Made by a program: the position numbers and the translations under genes. Of a stretch of 64,000 nt of DNA, positions 48,248 to 56,587 are shown in pieces. Within the stretch, counting starts at the first letter, position 1; each line of letters opens with the position of its first letter. The notes under the pieces are model-generated. The model was not told where the DNA came from, searched no databases, and saw only the letters and a list, made by a program, of their open reading frames with translations. This DNA comes from Zongyangia gallinarum (lineage in GTDB: Bacteria > Bacillota > Clostridia > Oscillospirales > Ruminococcaceae): the NCBI GenBank assembly GCA_904419315.1, contig CAJFQY010000006.1, positions 58,488-122,487 on the forward strand. The letters run 5' to 3'.

Positions 48248-49132
48248 TTAGTCCAGAGAAATAATTTCATATTCTCGGCTGCCCAGACCATGCTGTGCCG
48301 CAGCCTCCACTGTGTGGATACCATGGCGGGAATCCATGCGTTCAATCAATGCCGCTTTGCCTGGATCATCAGAATGAATGACCGCGTCATAGCACGCCTG
48401 ATCTACCGCCACCGGGTCAGTAGAAGCAAAAATTCCAAGATCCGCCATCTCCGGCTCTGCTGGATTGGAGTCACAGTCGCAGTCCACACTCAGGCGGTTG
48501 GCTACATTGATATACAGCATATTTTCCGCGCCCTTGTAGTCAATCACTGCCTTGCAGGCATCAGCCATGGACTCCAGGAAGTGATCCTGGGGCGGAAGGT
48601 TGTCAAATAAAACCGCCGCGTCTGTGGTCACTCCAGCTGTATGGATATAGGTTTTTCCTCGGGTGGAGCCGATGCCGATGCTGATATTTTTCAGCGCCCC
48701 GCCAAATCCGCCCATAGCATGCCCCTTAAAGTGGGACAAAACCAGGATAGAATCATAGTTTGCCAGATGTTCTCCTACAATGTCCTTGTCCAGGTGAAAT
48801 CCGTTTTTCACAGGGATATCGATCTCCCCAAACTCATCCAGAATATCGCAGGGTGCCATAGCTTTAAACCCATGCTCTTCAATGGCCTTCCAATGCTCTT
48901 TAGGATCCATCCGCCGGCCATTGTATGCGGTGCAGCATTCAATAATTGTGCCATCCAGCAGATGCACCAGCTCTCCAATCAGCTCCGGATGAAGGTAGTT
49001 GTGCCCACCGGGCTCACCGGTGGAAATTTTTACCCCAACCTTACCGTGTAATTGGGTGCCCAACGCCTCGTAGATCCGGATCAGGCTTTTTGCAGTAATT
49101 TCTTTGGTAAAAAATACTTTAGCTTTTTCCAA
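48248..49132 (-). CDS. DUF362 domain protein
   Basis: A 294-residue protein of the DUF362 family. Typical blocks are VGVKISTGEPGGHNYLHP near the N-terminus, SHFKGHAMGGFGGALKNISIG in the middle and a C-terminal region with STDPVAVDQACYD. Some members carry a ferredoxin domain; this one does not, though it has clustered cysteines (ECCTAYNG, DCDCDSNP) that might bind metal. The function of the family is not established. It starts with TTG at 49132, 8 bases after AGGAGG, and has a strong promoter of its own, so it is a single-gene unit. Confidence 0.85.
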   Translation of the reverse strand: MEKAKVFFTKEITAKSLIRIYEALGTQLHGKVGVKISTGEPGGHNYLHPELIGELVHLLDGTIIECCTAYNGRRMDPKEHWKAIEEHGFKAMAPCDILDEFGEIDIPVKNGFHLDKDIVGEHLANYDSILVLSHFKGHAMGGFGGALKNISIGIGSTRGKTYIHTAGVTTDAAVLFDNLPPQDHFLESMADACKAVIDYKGAENMLYINVANRLSVDCDCDSNPAEPEMADLGIFASTDPVAVDQACYDAVIHSDDPGKAALIERMDSRHGIHTVEAAAQHGLGSREYEIISLD

Positions 49133-49331
49133 CGATAAAACCTCCTATTTTTTTACGGCGGCATCTGCAAACATCTCTCCCTGCACAGCCTCCGTTTCAT
49201 TGACGGTGAACATAACATAATTGCGGACAATTGTTGCAGGAAACATGCCCCAAAACCTATGGTGGATGCCGGATCAAGGCAATCTATTTTCCTGGATCGC
49301 AATAGTTTGCTCACGACCACTTACAGAAAAT

Positions 49332-49360
49332 ATTATATACGAATATGAGAATTGGTGCAA
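49332..49360 (-). promoter_or_regulatory. Sigma-A promoter of the DUF362 gene
   Basis: Minus strand TTGCAC (49355-49360), 17-base spacer, TATAAT (49332-49337). It leaves a leader of about 190 bases. Confidence 0.6.
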
Positions 49361-49396
49361 GAACCTGGTGGCGGGCTTCCGTTCTTCCGATATTGC

Positions 49397-50248
49397 CTAC
49401 CCATGGATTCTTACACTGTTGAGCTGACGGGCTGTACAAAATCGCCGGTGGTCGATAATTTCGCTGTGTCCAATGTCCATAGCGGCAATAGCCTCCATCT
49501 CCTTGGGAGCCAGAGCAAAGTCACAGATGTCCAAATTTTCTCTCATCCGTTTTAGGTGAACGGTCTTCGGAATGGTCGGGACCCCTTGCTGGAAATGCCA
49601 GCGCAACATCACCTGTGCGGTAGTTTTCCCATGATCCCCTGCTATCTGCAAGAGGATTTTGTTGTGAAAAATATCCTTCTGCCCTTCTGAAAGGGGGCCC
49701 CACGCTTGGGGTACAACTCCGTAGGCCTCCATCACCTGCCGTGCTTCCTGCTGCTGATAAAAGGGATGGATCTCAATTTGATTGACCATGGGATGGATGG
49801 GGTGGTTCATACAAAGATCCACCAGCCGTTCTGGGGAGAAGTTGCTCACACCGATGGCGCGGACTGCCCCCTCCTCATACAATCGTTCCATGGCCCGCCA
49901 TGCGCCGTAATAGTCGCCGAAAGGCTGATAAATCAGATACAGATCCAGATAGTCCAGGCCTAGCTTTTTCATGGAGGTATCGAAGGCCCTCATGGCGACA
50001 TCGTATCCCGCATCCTGAATCCACAGCTTGGTGGTGATAAACAGCTCTTGGCGGGCTATGCCGGAGTGTTTAACCGCAGAGCCGACAGCCCCTTCATTCA
50101 TATAGGCTGCTGCCGTATCAATGAGGCGGTAGCCGCTTTCCAGGGCATGGCCGACACATTCTTCACACAGTGCAGCATCTGTAATCTGAAAGGTACCATA
50201 TCCGATCATGGGCATTTTTACACCGTTGTTGAGGGAAACATACTCCAT
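49397..50248 (-). CDS. Aldo/keto reductase, catalytic His replaced by Tyr
   Basis: A 283-residue NADPH-type aldo/keto reductase barrel. Of the catalytic tetrad, D44, Y49 (LIDTAAAYMNE) and K74 (ITTKLW) are present, but the histidine of the usual LIHQP motif is Tyr107 (LYLIYQPFGD). The close homologue at 51092-51943 keeps His107. Loss of this His normally weakens carbonyl reduction or shifts the reaction type, as seen in some steroid reductases with other substitutions. AAGGAGAT precedes the ATG. It lies 19 bases after the flavodoxin-domain lipoprotein gene and is probably co-transcribed. Confidence 0.88.
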   Translation of the reverse strand: MEYVSLNNGVKMPMIGYGTFQITDAALCEECVGHALESGYRLIDTAAAYMNEGAVGSAVKHSGIARQELFITTKLWIQDAGYDVAMRAFDTSMKKLGLDYLDLYLIYQPFGDYYGAWRAMERLYEEGAVRAIGVSNFSPERLVDLCMNHPIHPMVNQIEIHPFYQQQEARQVMEAYGVVPQAWGPLSEGQKDIFHNKILLQIAGDHGKTTAQVMLRWHFQQGVPTIPKTVHLKRMRENLDICDFALAPKEMEAIAAMDIGHSEIIDHRRFCTARQLNSVRIHG

Positions 50249-50267
50249 GGTATTTGATCTCCTTCAA

Positions 50268-50987
50268 TCAAAATCCGAGCCCATCCAGCCATTGGGAAAT
50301 GTCGCCTGCTGCGTTTTCCACATCACTGTAGCGCACAGTAAAACCGTCGGTAATCACTGTAGCGTTGGGTTCCAGCTCCTGGATGGTATCAATGGTATCC
50401 GAAAAGCGGCTCCCGTTGTGTGAGTTAAAGGGAATGATGGTCTTTCCAGAAAAATCGTATTCGTCAAAGAAGCTGTACATCACCATGGGCATATCGTACC
50501 ACCAGTTGGGATAGCCCACAAAAATTGTGTCGTACTGATCCAGATTCTCAATATGGGTGGTCAGTTCCGGACGTTCACCATTGTTCTGCTCTTCTGCCGC
50601 ATAATCTATCAGATCGTTTATGTCCCCTGGATAGTCTACACTGGTTTGGATGGAAAACAAATCCCCACCTGTATCCTCTGCAATCATCTGGGCTAAGGCT
50701 TCTGTCATTCCCATCGCTTCCCCATCGATGGTGACAACGCTGGCAGAGGCAACTGCATCGACCTCGCTGTTCTCCGCGACGGCAAAATAGGCAATGAGGA
50801 TATTACTGCCCCCATCGGCAGCGGCGTCTGTATCCTGTCCGTCGGTGGATTCCTCTGTCTGTACCTGGCTTTCGCTGGAAGAAGTGATCGGCGCGCTCTG
50901 AGAACTACTTTGATTTTCTGAATTTTCACAAGATGCCAGACTAATCGTAAGCAAAAGTGCCATCACAAGCGCCACAAGTTTTTTCAT
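50268..50987 (-). CDS. Flavodoxin-domain lipoprotein
   Basis: A 239-residue protein with a lipoprotein signal peptide (KKLVALVMALLLTISLASC, lipobox LASC), a Ser/Gln-rich linker to about residue 60, then a flavodoxin-like domain (NILIAYFAVAENSEVD, VGYPNWWYDMPMVMYSFFDEYDF, PFNSHNGSRFSDTI). Flavodoxins usually act in the cytosol; a membrane-anchored one outside the cell would need an extracellular or membrane electron source. AAGGAG precedes the ATG. It sits between two aldo/keto reductase genes and may be an FMN-dependent reductase partner (inference). Confidence 0.88.
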   Translation of the reverse strand: MKKLVALVMALLLTISLASCENSENQSSSQSAPITSSSESQVQTEESTDGQDTDAAADGGSNILIAYFAVAENSEVDAVASASVVTIDGEAMGMTEALAQMIAEDTGGDLFSIQTSVDYPGDINDLIDYAAEEQNNGERPELTTHIENLDQYDTIFVGYPNWWYDMPMVMYSFFDEYDFSGKTIIPFNSHNGSRFSDTIDTIQELEPNATVITDGFTVRYSDVENAAGDISQWLDGLGF

Positions 50988-51010
50988 TCAGGAAAACTCC
51001 TTTCTATAAC

Positions 51011-51043
51011 AAAGGCCGGCAGGCATAACCCCTGCCGGCCTTT
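51011..51043 (-). terminator. Intrinsic terminator after the second aldo/keto reductase gene
   Basis: Perfect 13-bp stem (AAAGGCCGGCAGG and complement) with a 7-base loop, 48 bases after the gene's stop. Confidence 0.8.
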
Positions 51044-51091
51044 ATATCCCATTCACACTAATCTATTCTTTATCCGCTGTAGATCCGGTTT

Positions 51092-51943
51092 CTATGCGTG
51101 GATTTTCATTCCATGCAGCATCTTGACAAATCCGGGATCGCTGTGATCCACAATTTCACTGTGGCCGATATCCAACTTCGCGATTTCCGCCATATCCTCT
51201 TTGCTGAGCTGGAAGTCCCAGATCGCAAGATTTTGCTCCATACGGTCTTTATGAACCGACTTAGGAATTACGATAACCCCCCGCTCTACATTCCACCGCA
51301 GGGCTACCTGAGCCGCGCTCTTGCCGTATTTCTTGCCGATTTCGGTCAGTACCGGATGGGTGAAGATACCGTGTTTGCCTTCTGCAAAGGGGTCCCATGC
51401 TTCAGGATGGACGCCGTATTCCTTCATAAGGGCCAAAGCATTTTCCTGCTGGAAGAAGGGGTGCAGCTCCACCTGGTTGACGGCGGGAATCACATCCACA
51501 GCCTCGCACAGATCGGCCAGGCGATGGGGATAGAAGTTACACACGCCGATGGCTTTCAGCTTACCTTCTTTGTAAGCCTCCTCCATGGCCCGGTAGGCTC
51601 CAATATAGTCGCCCATCGGCTGATGCAGCAGATAAAGGTCGATATAATCCAGGCCCAGTTTATCCATAGAAGTTTGGATGGCCTTTTTTGCACCCTCATA
51701 GCTGGCATCCTGTACCCACAGCTTGGTGGTAATAGACAGCTCTTCCCTGGGCACACCGCATTTTTTAATGGCAGCTCCCACCGCTTCCTCATTCATATAG
51801 GCCGCGGCCGTATCGATCAGCCGGTAACCGGAGGAGATGGCGTCCAGCACCGCCTGCTCACATTGGGCCGGGTCTGGCACCTGGAATACACCAAAACCTT
51901 CCAGAGGCATTTTTAATCCATTGTTTAATGTAACAAATTCCAT
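51092..51943 (-). CDS. Aldo/keto reductase with intact catalytic tetrad
   Basis: A 283-residue NADPH-dependent aldehyde/ketone reductase barrel. The tetrad D44, Y49, K74, H107 is complete (LIDTAAAYMNE, ITTKLWVQD, LYLLHQPMGD), and the C-terminal cofactor loop IPKSVHKDRMEQN is typical of AKR5-like enzymes. It is of the same length as and clearly paralogous to the protein at 49397-50248. AAGGAAG precedes the ATG. Likely a detoxifying carbonyl reductase or 2,5-diketo acid reductase-like enzyme; the substrate is not known. Confidence 0.92.
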   Translation of the reverse strand: MEFVTLNNGLKMPLEGFGVFQVPDPAQCEQAVLDAISSGYRLIDTAAAYMNEEAVGAAIKKCGVPREELSITTKLWVQDASYEGAKKAIQTSMDKLGLDYIDLYLLHQPMGDYIGAYRAMEEAYKEGKLKAIGVCNFYPHRLADLCEAVDVIPAVNQVELHPFFQQENALALMKEYGVHPEAWDPFAEGKHGIFTHPVLTEIGKKYGKSAAQVALRWNVERGVIVIPKSVHKDRMEQNLAIWDFQLSKEDMAEIAKLDIGHSEIVDHSDPGFVKMLHGMKIHA

Positions 51944-52064
51944 TTTGATCTTCCTTTCTGAATCGATTGGTTCTCGGTTTTATATAAAAGATTTGGCAAA
52001 AGATTTAGGCCTCTCGGCGCCATCTTAGTTTCTGCCAAACTCTTGGATCCTAGCTTCTGCACCG

Positions 52065-52976
52065 TTATTTGCTAAACAGCCAGCCCATGATTTCCTCGTC
52101 GTAAGCAAAGGCTTGGCCTCCGGCATGTTGGTCGGTAAATCCATGTTGGGTGAAATAATCCTGGTCCCGGATATCCAAAACCAAAATCTCATCAATCTCC
52201 GAATCGGTCAGGCCTTTTTCTTCATAGAGGTCGTGCAGCTGTGCATAGGCCTCTTGGAGCGGCTGAGAACCATAGTAGCTGTCCTCCCGTCCCACCGCCA
52301 TATAGACCGGCGTTTGGGCCTGGGCTAAGACCTCCAAATCCCCATCCCACCGTGTGCTGGTGGCAAGGTAGGCCGTGTACAGTTCCGGGCGCTTTCCCAT
52401 TACCAAAGACCCTGTCTCCCCGCCGCCGGACATTCCGTGGAGATACACCTTGTCTGGGTCGATATTATAATGGGAAAGGATATATTCTGTCAGTGCAATG
52501 GTCTGATTTGCGGAGGTTTCTCCCCAGTCGCTGAGCTGCGGAGCTACCACAATCATGTTTTCGTTATATTTCTGGGCCTCAAAGCCAAAGGCTTCTACCA
52601 GATTCGCGCCCACTCCCTGAAAATAAAGCCCCTCATATCCGGGGAGGGTAACAAACAGCGCATAAGGGGTACTGCCATCGTAACTGTCTGGAAGATAGAT
52701 GTTATAGTGGATTTCTCCATCATCTGGGGAATGAAGCACATTGTCCAGCAGAAATCCCTGATAACTTTCCGTTCCCTCTGTGACCAACGTATCCGATTCC
52801 ACACTTTCTTCTTCCTTCACCTCATCCGTTTCTGGGACAGAGGAGGTAACAGCCTCGGTGGTGAGAGCTGTTTGAGGGAGAGAGGATGGTTCTGTAGTAG
52901 CATGCCCACATGACGCCAGGCTCATCACTATAATAGCGGTCAATAGGCAAAGCAGACTTTTTTCCTTTTTTCCCAT
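52065..52976 (-). CDS. Esterase-like alpha/beta-hydrolase lipoprotein
   Basis: A 303-residue secreted lipoprotein: signal peptide with lipobox LASC (LLTAIIVMSLASCGHA), Ser/Thr-rich linker, then an alpha/beta-hydrolase domain of the PHB-depolymerase/feruloyl-esterase type with the nucleophile Ser in HGMSGGGETGS and a probable catalytic Asp and His in the C-terminal part (VGREDSYYGS, TDQHAGGQAF). AGGTGA precedes the ATG. It is the outermost gene of the minus-strand cluster, divergent from the LysR gene, which probably controls the cluster. A surface esterase for plant or host polymer fragments is plausible. Confidence 0.82.
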   Translation of the reverse strand: MGKKEKSLLCLLTAIIVMSLASCGHATTEPSSLPQTALTTEAVTSSVPETDEVKEEESVESDTLVTEGTESYQGFLLDNVLHSPDDGEIHYNIYLPDSYDGSTPYALFVTLPGYEGLYFQGVGANLVEAFGFEAQKYNENMIVVAPQLSDWGETSANQTIALTEYILSHYNIDPDKVYLHGMSGGGETGSLVMGKRPELYTAYLATSTRWDGDLEVLAQAQTPVYMAVGREDSYYGSQPLQEAYAQLHDLYEEKGLTDSEIDEILVLDIRDQDYFTQHGFTDQHAGGQAFAYDEEIMGWLFSK

Positions 52977-53049
52977 TGGATTGTCACCTCATTTTCTACC
53001 AATATTGTAGGACACTTTTTCAAAAAAGTACAATATCAGTTGCGGAATG

Positions 53050-53058
53050 TGCTATAAT
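53050..53058 (+). promoter_or_regulatory. Extended -10 of the LysR gene
   Basis: TGC-TATAAT (TG at 53050-53051, TATAAT 53053-53058), 36 bases before the LysR ATG. The -35 is weak. Confidence 0.45.
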
Positions 53059-53093
53059 TAAAATGCATAGTCAAAAGAAAGGAGTACCCCTAT

Positions 53094-53957
53094 ATGCTGG
53101 AACTATATCAACTGACTCAGCTGCTTGCCATTGCGGAGTGCGGAACCATGTCTGGCGCCGCAGAACAGCTGCATATTTCTCAGCCTGCCCTGAGCCGCTC
53201 TATGCAGAAATTGGAAGAAACACTACAGGTCACCTTGTTTGACCGACAGAAAAATAAAATCCAACTTAACAAAAACGGCGAGCTTGCGGTGGAACATGCC
53301 CGCCGGGTGGTGGAACAGGCCCATGACCTTGTGGAGCAGGTACGCTATTTCGACCGGAGCCAGCGCACCATCTCCATCGGTTCCTGTGCCCCCGCGCCAT
53401 TATGGGAGCTGATCTCTATGGTTTCCAGGTTATATCCAGAGATGGCCATCTCCTCTGAAATGAAAGATTCGGAGGTGCTAATCAGCGGCTTAAAAGAAGG
53501 CCTCTATCAATTTGTCGTCCTTCCAAATCCCATAGACGAACCGGATCTGTATTGCTTTCCCTTCGAGAAGGAGCAGCTTTTCTTTTCCCTGCCGCCTGCC
53601 CATCCTCTCTCCGCATCCAAAGAGCTTTATTTCAAGGATATCGACGGTGAAAACATCTTACTGCTTTCCCAGATCGGTTTCTGGCGGGGAGTCTGCCAGA
53701 GAAAAATGCCTTTGACCCATGCCCTTGTACAGAATGAACAGGAAGATTTCGAAACATTGGCACAGTTCTCGGCGCTTCCTTTCTTTGTTTCCAATCTGGC
53801 CATGCGGTGGTCGGGAAAGCCAGAGAACCGTATCATCATCCCCATTGCAGATCCAGAAGCCACTGTAGTCTACCATTTTCTGTGCAAAAAGGAAGACAAA
53901 AAGAAATTGTCAGCTTTGATTGAAAAAATCAAAACTGACAAATCTGAATCCTTATAA
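53094..53957 (+). CDS. LysR-family transcriptional regulator
   Basis: A 287-residue LysR-type regulator. The N-terminal winged helix-turn-helix reads LYQLTQLLAIAECGTMSGAAEQLHISQPALSRSMQKLEE; the rest is the two-lobed ligand domain. AAAGGAG lies 9 bases before the ATG. It is divergent from the esterase-aldo/keto reductase-flavodoxin cluster with 117 bases between the start codons, the usual arrangement of a LysR regulator with its target. The inducer is unknown. Confidence 0.92.
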   Translation: MLELYQLTQLLAIAECGTMSGAAEQLHISQPALSRSMQKLEETLQVTLFDRQKNKIQLNKNGELAVEHARRVVEQAHDLVEQVRYFDRSQRTISIGSCAPAPLWELISMVSRLYPEMAISSEMKDSEVLISGLKEGLYQFVVLPNPIDEPDLYCFPFEKEQLFFSLPPAHPLSASKELYFKDIDGENILLLSQIGFWRGVCQRKMPLTHALVQNEQEDFETLAQFSALPFFVSNLAMRWSGKPENRIIIPIADPEATVVYHFLCKKEDKKKLSALIEKIKTDKSESL

Positions 53958-53978
53958 CTTATTAGGTTTGTATCCTGC

Positions 53979-54027
53979 CCGTTCGCGAAAAGGACGCGAA
54001 CTGACAGAAGGCGGGCAAAGCGAACGG
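53979..54027. terminator. Competing stems between LysR and DUF4015 genes
   Basis: CCGTTCGC (53979-53986) can pair with GCGAACGG (54020-54027), followed by TTCTTTTTATATT on the plus strand; alternatively GTTCGCG (53981-53987) pairs with CGCGAAC (53995-54001). Most simply a terminator between converging genes. Confidence 0.45.
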
Positions 54028-54038
54028 TTCTTTTTATA

Positions 54039-55289
54039 TTATTCCGCCGGGAAGGTTCCGGTAGGGCTAAAGAGCAGATAGTCCTCAATCTCCTGTTCTG
54101 TCAGTGCCCGCAGTTGTTCGGAGATATCCTCCCTGGTGTAGGTTTTGTTCTGATCCTCGGATAATCCATCAGCTGTGTAGCATTGGACAAACATGGTTAG
54201 GTCGGTCCCCTCCGGCACAATTGTCTTGATTTGAGTTGCCGCCATCGTCAAAGCCTGGTAGGGGGATTGGGCCGGAGAAGCGAGAGTTTCCTCCCCTATT
54301 GTCAAGGTGGAGCCAAAAGAGGCCGGCATGGCGTTGACCAGAAGGTTTTCCGCTCCCAGCGTTGCCGGGTTGACCCCGCCATAGGCGGTTTGATCGGTGG
54401 CAAACAGGGACGCGCCGGTGACATACAGTCCCACCTCTGTACCAGAAGGCTCTAAGGCGGCAGTCAACGTGGCAAGATAGTTTTTCAAGCAAGCATCCCG
54501 GGTGACGGTATCCGCTGTCTCCCCATAGGTTGCATACTCCGAGCCCACCATGGTGGGGAAGTAATATCCATCCAGTACAATCTCTTTGATCCCCATCCCC
54601 GCAAGTTCAAGAGAGATGTCGGTAATGTATTTCTGGGCGCTCTCAGAGTAGGGGTTCATCCAGTTTTGTCCCCCATTCTCCCTTGTATCGGTGAGCCACA
54701 GGGTTTCGGTTCCATTATATTTGACAGCCATATCCGTATAGGTCCGAGGTGCGATGGGGTCGACCCAGGTATGGATGCGGGCCACCGGCGTCATATTGTA
54801 GCTTTCCAGGGCTGCCAACACGGTGGGCAAATCCACCGCGCTGGAGGAAATCGCCCCTGCGCCCACTGCTTCTGCCACCGTGGATTGGTATAACAGATAA
54901 CCATTGGCATCCTTCAGGTCCATCATTACCCCATTGGCTCCCATATCCACTGCCGACTGGAGGAAAGCGTCTAGCTGGGTGGCGTCGGCCATAATCGCAT
55001 GGGGCAGATAGACCAAATGCTGCGCCGAAGTCTCCTCGGGCACAGGTTCCTGAGACTCACTTTCTGAATCACTGGTCACCGGTGCGGAGGGAGTACTGCT
55101 GGATTCTGTGGGCAGGGAAGAAGAAATATTGCCGGTAACCAAATTATACACCGGCTGATACAGGCTCCAGCCCAAAAATGCCAGAACGCAGCATCCTACC
55201 ACTGTCAGTACAATGGACAGCGGCGAAGGACGCCTACCCCGCCCTCGGTACATTCTGGTATTGCGCTTGATTTTATAAGGCTTTGACAT
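54039..55289 (-). CDS. DUF4015 putative glycoside-hydrolase-like membrane protein
   Basis: A 416-residue protein with a basic N-terminus (KPYKIKRNTRMYRGRGRRPS), one signal-anchor helix at about 25-48 (IVLTVVGCCVLAFLGWSLY), a Ser/Thr/Glu-rich linker to about 105, and an extracellular domain of the DUF4015 type, a TIM-barrel-like family (GANGVMMDLKDANGYLLY, ARIHTWVDPIAP, GIKEIVLDGYYFP). The Asp and Glu positions of glycosidases seem present but catalysis is not shown. It follows rnfA by 47 bases on the same strand, so it may be co-transcribed with the Rnf-like genes, unusually. Confidence 0.82.
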   Translation of the reverse strand: MSKPYKIKRNTRMYRGRGRRPSPLSIVLTVVGCCVLAFLGWSLYQPVYNLVTGNISSSLPTESSSTPSAPVTSDSESESQEPVPEETSAQHLVYLPHAIMADATQLDAFLQSAVDMGANGVMMDLKDANGYLLYQSTVAEAVGAGAISSSAVDLPTVLAALESYNMTPVARIHTWVDPIAPRTYTDMAVKYNGTETLWLTDTRENGGQNWMNPYSESAQKYITDISLELAGMGIKEIVLDGYYFPTMVGSEYATYGETADTVTRDACLKNYLATLTAALEPSGTEVGLYVTGASLFATDQTAYGGVNPATLGAENLLVNAMPASFGSTLTIGEETLASPAQSPYQALTMAATQIKTIVPEGTDLTMFVQCYTADGLSEDQNKTYTREDISEQLRALTEQEIEDYLLFSPTGTFPAE

Positions 55290-55336
55290 AGCAAAAATCC
55301 TCCCTTACTGCTACACAGATGTCGAAGTAGGCCAAA

Positions 55337-55930
55337 TCAACTTGGAAGCTGATGGCCGATCAGGCCGTAAAAGGCCAGGGAAAGGATACCGATATATAAA
55401 AGGGTGGCAGGCAGTCCCCGGAAGGAGCGGGGCAGTCTGGAAAGTTCCAACCTCTTTTGTCCCTCACAGATCAGCAACGCCGCAACGGTAAAACCAATTC
55501 CCGTGCCGAGGCCGAATCCAATGGTCTGGGCAAGGTTGAAGTTTTGATGGAGCGCTACCAGTATGGCGCCCAAAAGAGCGGAATTAAAGGTAGCCATAGG
55601 CAGCATCTTCCCAATACGGTTCTGGACCTTTGGGAAAAAGCGCCCTATGGTGAGGTATATGATGGCATAGACAATGCCAATGCACAGGACAAAGACCAGC
55701 GGCTCTAAATATAGATAATATGGGGTCATCCGCAGCAGGATATTCGCCGGATAGCACAGCAGCGATGAAAAAAATGTGATGACCGTGAGTACCGCTCCAA
55801 AAAGCATGGTGCTCCGGGAGGAACGCATCTCCATCAAGGCGCGGCTGGCGCCTAATGCCCGGGTAAAAACGGTGTTCTCCGCGAAGATGGCGGTCAGCGC
55901 CAGGAGGAAAAACTGAACAACGGCCTCCAT
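55337..55930 (-). CDS. rnfA: RnfA-like membrane subunit lacking FeS cysteines
   Basis: A 197-residue membrane protein with six hydrophobic segments, homologous to RnfA/NqrE. Standard RnfA has two conserved cysteines (LGLCPFMG and TTNCAVLG in E. coli RsxA) that, with two in RnfE, hold a [2Fe-2S] cluster inside the membrane. Here they are Ser29 (ALGASRAL) and Ser117 (MATFNSALLG). The gene abuts rnfE with no gap and is followed by the DUF4015 gene instead of rnfB. Without the cluster it cannot do electron transfer as in known Rnf or Nqr. Confidence 0.85.
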   Translation of the reverse strand: MEAVVQFFLLALTAIFAENTVFTRALGASRALMEMRSSRSTMLFGAVLTVITFFSSLLCYPANILLRMTPYYLYLEPLVFVLCIGIVYAIIYLTIGRFFPKVQNRIGKMLPMATFNSALLGAILVALHQNFNLAQTIGFGLGTGIGFTVAALLICEGQKRLELSRLPRSFRGLPATLLYIGILSLAFYGLIGHQLPS

Positions 55931-56587
55931 TTATTTCACCTCCCCTGATGAATCAGACCGGTGATAGATCCGCTTGTTAAGCAGACGATTGAGAAACTGG
56001 GCGAAAGCCGCCAAAAATGCCACCAGGATAAACCCGGCAAAAGGCAGCAATACAGCTGGTGTCCTCTGACTCAGATTTAAGGACACACCCCAGATACTGC
56101 CGGCGCCGATGATCTCCCGGATGGTGGACATCACGCACAACACCACACCAAAGCCAACGGTATAGCAGCTTCCGTCAATGAGGGCACGGACAGGCTTATT
56201 CTTCCGCGCAAACCGCTCAGCCCGGGAAAGCAGCAACGAATTGATGACCAGGATCGGCAGATAAATTCCCATCAGGTCAACGCCCAAAGGATGAACCAGG
56301 CGCACCAAGGCAAGAGCGGGAATAAAAAATACCGATGCAATCAGTGCATTTACCACCGAACGCAGCCACCGGGGCACGCTGTTTTTGATAAAAGAAGCCG
56401 CCACCAGGGTGGGAACGGTCACAACGAAAAAGGCCAGGGTCATTGCAACAGCATTTTTCAGGGAGGTTGTGACCATAATAGCCGGAGCTAGGGCGAAACC
56501 ACAGATCAGCACCGGATTGCGATAGGTCATCCCCTCAAACAGCCGCATTTTTTCTCTGCTTTTCTTCAGATGACTACGAATCGCCAT
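55931..56587 (-). CDS. rnfE: RnfE-like membrane subunit lacking FeS cysteines
   Basis: A 218-residue membrane protein matching RnfE/NqrD, with six hydrophobic segments and the conserved SRAERFARKNKPVRALIDG and STIREIIGAGSIWG blocks. The two cluster cysteines of the family (LLGLCPLL and VTNCIVVG in E. coli) are Ala34 (FALAPAIM) and Ser117 (LVINSLLL). ATG 56587 is preceded by GGAGGAGG and overlaps the end of rnfD by 14 bases; the longer frame to 56641 is unlikely. rnfG, normally between rnfD and rnfE, is absent. Confidence 0.87.
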   Translation of the reverse strand: MAIRSHLKKSREKMRLFEGMTYRNPVLICGFALAPAIMVTTSLKNAVAMTLAFFVVTVPTLVAASFIKNSVPRWLRSVVNALIASVFFIPALALVRLVHPLGVDLMGIYLPILVINSLLLSRAERFARKNKPVRALIDGSCYTVGFGVVLCVMSTIREIIGAGSIWGVSLNLSQRTPAVLLPFAGFILVAFLAAFAQFLNRLLNKRIYHRSDSSGEVK

